Source: Phyto melanocephala (lineage: Eukaryota; Arthropoda; Insecta; Diptera; Rhinophoridae). From it: a DNA stretch of 64,000 nt. The translations under genes were made by a program, and so were the position numbers. This document shows, in pieces, positions 60,080 through 64,000 of the stretch; the stretch's first letter is position 1; the number at the start of each line of letters is the position of its first letter. A model generated the notes under the pieces. The model saw nothing but the letters and a program-made list of their open reading frames with translations, was not told the origin of the DNA and did not search any database. The stretch is taken from NCBI GenBank assembly GCA_941918925.1, contig OW799237.1, positions 114,432,515 through 114,496,514 of the forward strand, given 5' to 3'.

Positions 60080-61141
60080 ACCCATTTTCGAGTGGATATT
60101 TTGTCACGCGATATAAGCCTAAGCAGTGTGAGAACTTTAGTGGTTGCTCCGTCGGGTAATGCTCAAGCGATTAAATTGAATGCACATGGTGAAGGTGTTT
60201 ATGTACCTGATAAATATGGTATGCACGAAATTGTGGTGGAAATTGGCGATGACAGTTTAGGTGGCCACTTTTTCCGGGTTTTGCCGCGTTTCATACAAGT
60301 AGCACCACCCGGCATGGCTCCCTGTGCTCTAGGCAGTTTGGTTGAGGTATTGGTAAACGCCACTGGTGCTCCCAAGACCGAGGATATTCTAGTAACAGCT
60401 GTTTCGCCCACTGGTATATCACATAATTGCCCACTAAAAAAAGTCGAAGAGGGCCATAGTGCCATATTTAAACCGGATGAGGCAGGTATATGGGAAATTG
60501 CCATTACGTACCAGGGACGTCATATTCAGGGTGGACCCTTTACTTGTGCTGTATTTGATGCTTCGGGCGTATCAGTACATGGTCTAGATGGAGCTATGCC
60601 GCTACGAGCTCATTCCTTTGAGGTCGATGCCCGTGGTGTTGGTGTCACTGGTGAACTGCACGTAGACATTGTGCATGACAAGCGATCTTTGGTTTGTTCG
60701 GTGGAAAAAATTGTTGAAAATAAATATCGTGTCACTTTTATGCCAAGACAAAATGGCAAATATCGGGTTTATGTTTACTTTAATGGCTACGATGTCAAGG
60801 GCTCACCATTCATTATGCGCGTTGGCACTAAAGGGCGTTCAGGCAAAACACGTAGCAGCCCTCTGCACGACAATAAACATCGATCAGAGAGCCCTTCCAT
60901 GCACTATACATCCACAACGTCTACACGCCACAATGACTATCGCAATGCGGCCACATCATCACTATCCCGCAGAGATTTACTTAATCACAATCACAATACA
61001 GCAACAACAGCACCTGGAACAACAATAACAACAAACATTGGCACCAGCGAACGTCAACGCTCGTATTCACCACAATATTCACCCAAACAGGATACTACAG
61101 ATTATCGTACAAGTTCCAGTTACTATAAAAGAGAAAGTGAG
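60080..61141 (+). CDS. jbug: jitterbug, coding exon 4 (three filamin Ig repeats and linker)
   Basis: The exon follows a 58-bp intron (acceptor TTTTAG at 60074-60079) and ends at GTGAG|GTAAGT, phase 0, for residues 403-756. It holds three filamin-type Ig repeats: about 385-473 (THFRVDILSRDIS to FFRVLPRFIQV), 484-558 (GSLVEVLVNATGAP to GGPFTCAVFD) and 561-650 (AHSFEVDARGVG to GSPFIMRVGTK). Each shows the typical G.Y.V or GSPF/GGPF strands. From about residue 655 the chain becomes a Ser/Thr/His/Arg-rich linker that is probably disordered. Reading through the donor would add 25 residues and stop at 61219, a possible intron-retention short form. Confidence 0.92.
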
Positions 61142-63479
61142 GTAAGTCTTAATGAACAATCTACAAACAAACATTCGAATATAACTAAAGGAGTGGTAGT
61201 TGAAGTACATATGTATTAAGGAATAACGTTCAAGCACTTTGCCTGGTAAACGGTTATGTGGCAAGTGGGATATTAATAAAATGTGTTTTTGTATGTTTGA
61301 ATATGTAGAGTTAATTGAATTTTCTTGTTAAATATTAATATGTAAATGGTAACCGCATTTCATGTTAATTATTTTTCTCTATTATACCCTACACCACGCT
61401 GCAAACGAAAGGGGTGGAAAAGCTATTATTTATGTGCGCTAGTTCACAAAAACTGTCTGTTATCATGTATGTAACTGCTTGTCGTTGATGTAATAATCAA
61501 ATAAGCCCTAACCGCATATATGTCCATGTAAAAGATGTAGCAAAAAAAAAATTTATGAGATTCAAAAAAAAATTCGAAATAAAAAAATACTTGTTGCTGT
61601 AAAGTATTATTCATTCTAGCTCACATTTAGCTTGTTTGTTTTAAATATTATGGTGTAGAGTATAATAAGGTCGGAACTGACTGACGTTAACTTTTATATT
61701 TTTTAATGTATATTCTACATACTCTACGGTTCACTCTAGGGTACGGTGTAAGTTGAAGGAATAATTAACTTTGCTTTAAAAACAAAATACATTTTTCTTT
61801 AGAGTTAATTGATGTTAATATTTATTAATAATTGTTTTTTTTTTTATTCGGGTAATGGAGCTTTTAAAAGCTATTTAATAATAATCTTTTTTTTTACATT
61901 CTGTTACCTGATAGCAATTAATATACAACGAAACTGCATGCAAAAATTTAAGCTTTTAAATATTAATATTGACTGACATTAATAAAAGCCACTTTTAAAA
62001 CTTATTCTGCAAATTAATGCTGAGCAAAATCACTTACACAACAGAACACATAATTGATAGTGCAAGCATAGGAGTATGCCGATAAACTAGTTACTTTAGG
62101 ATGTTGTAGATGTTTCTATACGAATATTATGAATTTTGATTACTTGAAAGTCTGCTCTTATTCCAATTTTAAATCAGTATGTTTACATTGAAATACTTAA
62201 TGCAATTTTGTTAATCTCTGTAATTAAGTCCCTGAAGAATATAAGCATATTCTTAGATTGTCTGAAAGATAAGATAAGACAAGTCGTAGCTTCATAAAAA
62301 CTGCAACTTAAATACTTGAATTGTTATCGTTGTTATCAGCACTTGAAGCAAAATACTATCTAGCACCTAGCTTTTACGTTATAAAGACAACCTTGAGTAC
62401 AAACGTTAGAGGTGCCGTGGTGTCTTGGTTAGACCGCCAAACATCAACATTGTGTTTAAGTTTTTTATTAGGGGTCTCACCTTCAAATCCAAATCCATCC
62501 AAAAAGGAAAAAATCTGCTGACTTTCCAGCTCAGTTCTGGTACGCCATTTAGTAGTTCAGCATATGGGAAGCACCATACCTTCTACAGAATAAATTAAAA
62601 ATTCGTAGTAAGACCTTACACCTCATAGCAAGGATATGAACTGCAATACAAATATATGAAGACATTATTCCCAGGCAATGATGAACATCGGCCCCATAAT
62701 CCACGAGTTACGAACAGTAAGGTCAACTTATTTTGATTCAAAACCTACTAAATAGAAAAAGAGCTTAAATGGCATTGCTTTTCAACAATTGCAAAAGCAA
62801 AATAAAAAGAAATGCAATTGTTTTGCAGCTAACTTCACTAACTTAACCTTGTGTAGTGTTGACAGTGCCCTATTTGGATTTGCTTAATACATTGTGAATG
62901 GACATGAGAATTTTTGGTAAATAGAAAATGCTTATCGCATTATTTTTAATTTCGCTACATTTGACTATAAATTATTTTTGTTAACTGTTTCAAAATATAA
63001 TTTAAAACTCATATTTCTGTAAATTATTTACAAATTAAAGATAAAAATGTTGTGTAAAGTATTTCTCTTCGAAAGTTTTTGTTAGCAAATAATTTTTTTT
63101 TTTTTTTAATTTATGGATTTTACAAATGTTTTTTCTTAAATCTTTTTATGGAATCTTGTAAATGACATGATATTAATGCTTTCTGACTACCTCTTTTATC
63201 TTACTCAGTATTCTTGAACATTCAAATTAGATATAATATTCATAGAAAAAAGTATTCCCATTTGATTACGAATTTTAGTAACTAACTTCACAATTATAAT
63301 GTTTCAAATAATAACCCCCGCACTCACACACCTAATTCCCGCACACACCAATCCAATAAATCAAAATTTATCACGGGGACTTATCTTAAACACAATCACT
63401 GCTATACAAATTTGAAATTGTTTTTATTACACCAATCAACAAAACGAAACAAAAAAAAACATTCATTTACACATTTTAG
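61142..63479 (+). other. jbug intron 4 (2.3 kb)
   Basis: A phase-0 intron between the Ig-repeat exon and the low-complexity exon. It is AT-rich, with a repeat-like tract near 61383-61690 (ATACCCTACACCAC at the start and GGTGTAGAGTATAAT near 61654, roughly an inverted pair) and a degraded tRNA-like segment at 62405-62500. I see nothing else in it. Confidence 0.85.
62405..62500 (+). mobile_element. degraded tRNA-derived SINE relic
   Basis: GCCGTGGTGTCTTGGTTAGA looks like an A-box region, and CCTTCAAATCC about 60 bases later matches a B box at 9 of 11 positions. No tail or target duplication was found. Confidence 0.35.
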
Positions 63480-63896
63480 GAAAAATTGGCAACATCATCG
63501 CCGCCACCACCACCGATACGTGATTACAATGACTCACCGACAACCAAATACTTGAACTCTGTTGACTTGTATAACGTCACTACGCCCAGACGTGATTCGA
63601 AAACAACATATACTTCTTTGTCGAAAAATGACTACTACTATGACAAAGAGAATGAGTTGTATAGTGAGCGAAAGAACGAACGTAATTTGAAATTGGCTCC
63701 ACCACGAGAAGATCGTGAAGAGCTGTACGAAGAATACACGCAGAGACAGTCATACCACAATAGTCAGCAGCAACTGCAGCAGCAACAAATACGCACAAAT
63801 AATATTGCAACACGTGGCTCTGTCTTGCATAGTACGAGATTGAGTCCCATAATGTCCAGTCCCACACCTGATGTAACTAAAACTATATATTTTTAG
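63480..63896 (+). CDS. jbug: jitterbug, coding exon 5 (low-complexity region; 3' end uncertain)
   Basis: The acceptor TTTTAG at 63474-63479 joins in phase 0 to GAG of exon 4. The frame stays open for 138 codons from residue 757. It encodes a Pro-run, Tyr/Asp-rich and Gln-rich segment (SSPPPPPIRDYNDS, QQLQQQQIRTNN) with coding-like base composition. Two ends are possible. The frame stops at a TAG (63894-63896), which would give an 894-residue short isoform. Alternatively a moderate donor (GAT|GTAACT at 63872/63873), also phase 0, would splice on to further filamin repeats beyond the window, as expected for long Jitterbug forms. No AATAAA signal is seen in the last 104 bases. Confidence 0.75.
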   Translation, partial: EKLATSSPPPPPIRDYNDSPTTKYLNSVDLYNVTTPRRDSKTTYTSLSKNDYYYDKENELYSERKNERNLKLAPPREDREELYEEYTQRQSYHNSQQQLQQQQIRTNNIATRGSVLHSTRLSPIMSSPTPDVTKTIYF

Positions 63897-64000
63897 ATTT
63901 CCCCCTTAGCATGTTGCCAGTTTGTTTGTTTTTACTTTATTTCTTATAATTATTTTCTTGTTGTCTACAATTATTTTATTAAGTTAAACATAACTAACTT
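63897..64000 (+). other. sequence after the last open frame: jbug 3' UTR or intron
   Basis: T-rich and without a poly(A) signal. Either a 3' UTR or the start of another intron. Confidence 0.4.

Noticed and set aside
1..64000. CRISPR arrays, bacterial operons or prophage
   Set aside because: Base composition, spliced genes and repeat families are those of an insect; no regularly spaced direct repeats of the CRISPR kind occur.

Overview
The window looks like a large, AT-rich stretch of a higher (brachyceran, probably calyptrate) fly genome. This rests on the one host gene found, which matches the filamin-type gene jitterbug (jbug) of flies, on introns of tens of kilobases, and on the mobile-element mix: a LOA/R1-like LINE, DINE-1/Helentron-like repeats with a GTCY core, a Helitron, Tc1/mariner relics and a tRNA-derived SINE. 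The species cannot be fixed from sequence alone.

Layout. 1-30 kb is non-coding and upstream of the jbug start codon. It holds a TAA-flanked Harbinger-like element (1853-2830), a full DINE-1-like copy (4645-5532), a decayed Tc1/mariner transposase (5545-6240), a TA-flanked MITE (6283-6538), a non-autonomous Helitron with internal tandem repeats (15723-16456), an old degenerate tandem array (about 16790-17875), a LINE inserted in that array with an intact 1192-residue ORF2 and a (CCTAA)n tail (17876-21812), and a SINE with target duplications (23527-23756). A possible jbug promoter (CRE, TATA-like box, initiator) lies at 29426-29482.

30-64 kb is jbug on the plus strand. Five coding exons are visible: 30029-30277, 58825-59475, 59716-60021, 60080-61141 and 63480 to 63896 or 63872. 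All join in phase 0 and give about 890 residues: a short N-terminal leader, three calponin-homology (CH) domains, three filamin-type Ig repeats and a low-complexity Ser/Thr/Gln/Pro-rich tail. The first coding intron is 28.5 kb and interrupts CH1. It has accumulated a hairpin MITE (35340-35456), a TA-flanked element (39788-40417), a fold-back Tc1/mariner copy with 178-bp arms (43476-44399), a TAA-flanked element with a long internal hairpin (48586-49231), a full-length but dead mariner (about 56148-57174) and a pogo-like fragment (58549-58691).

How it works together. The only predicted cellular product is an actin-binding filamin-type scaffold. The LINE is the only element here with an undamaged enzyme set, so it may be recently active. 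The other elements are non-autonomous or decayed. I did not find a convincing new multi-gene system. The most notable features are the fold-back transposon whose two ends are the same end, three TAA-targeting elements with related tips, the LINE tail that copies the arthropod telomere motif, and long intronic hairpins that could be processed to small RNAs.
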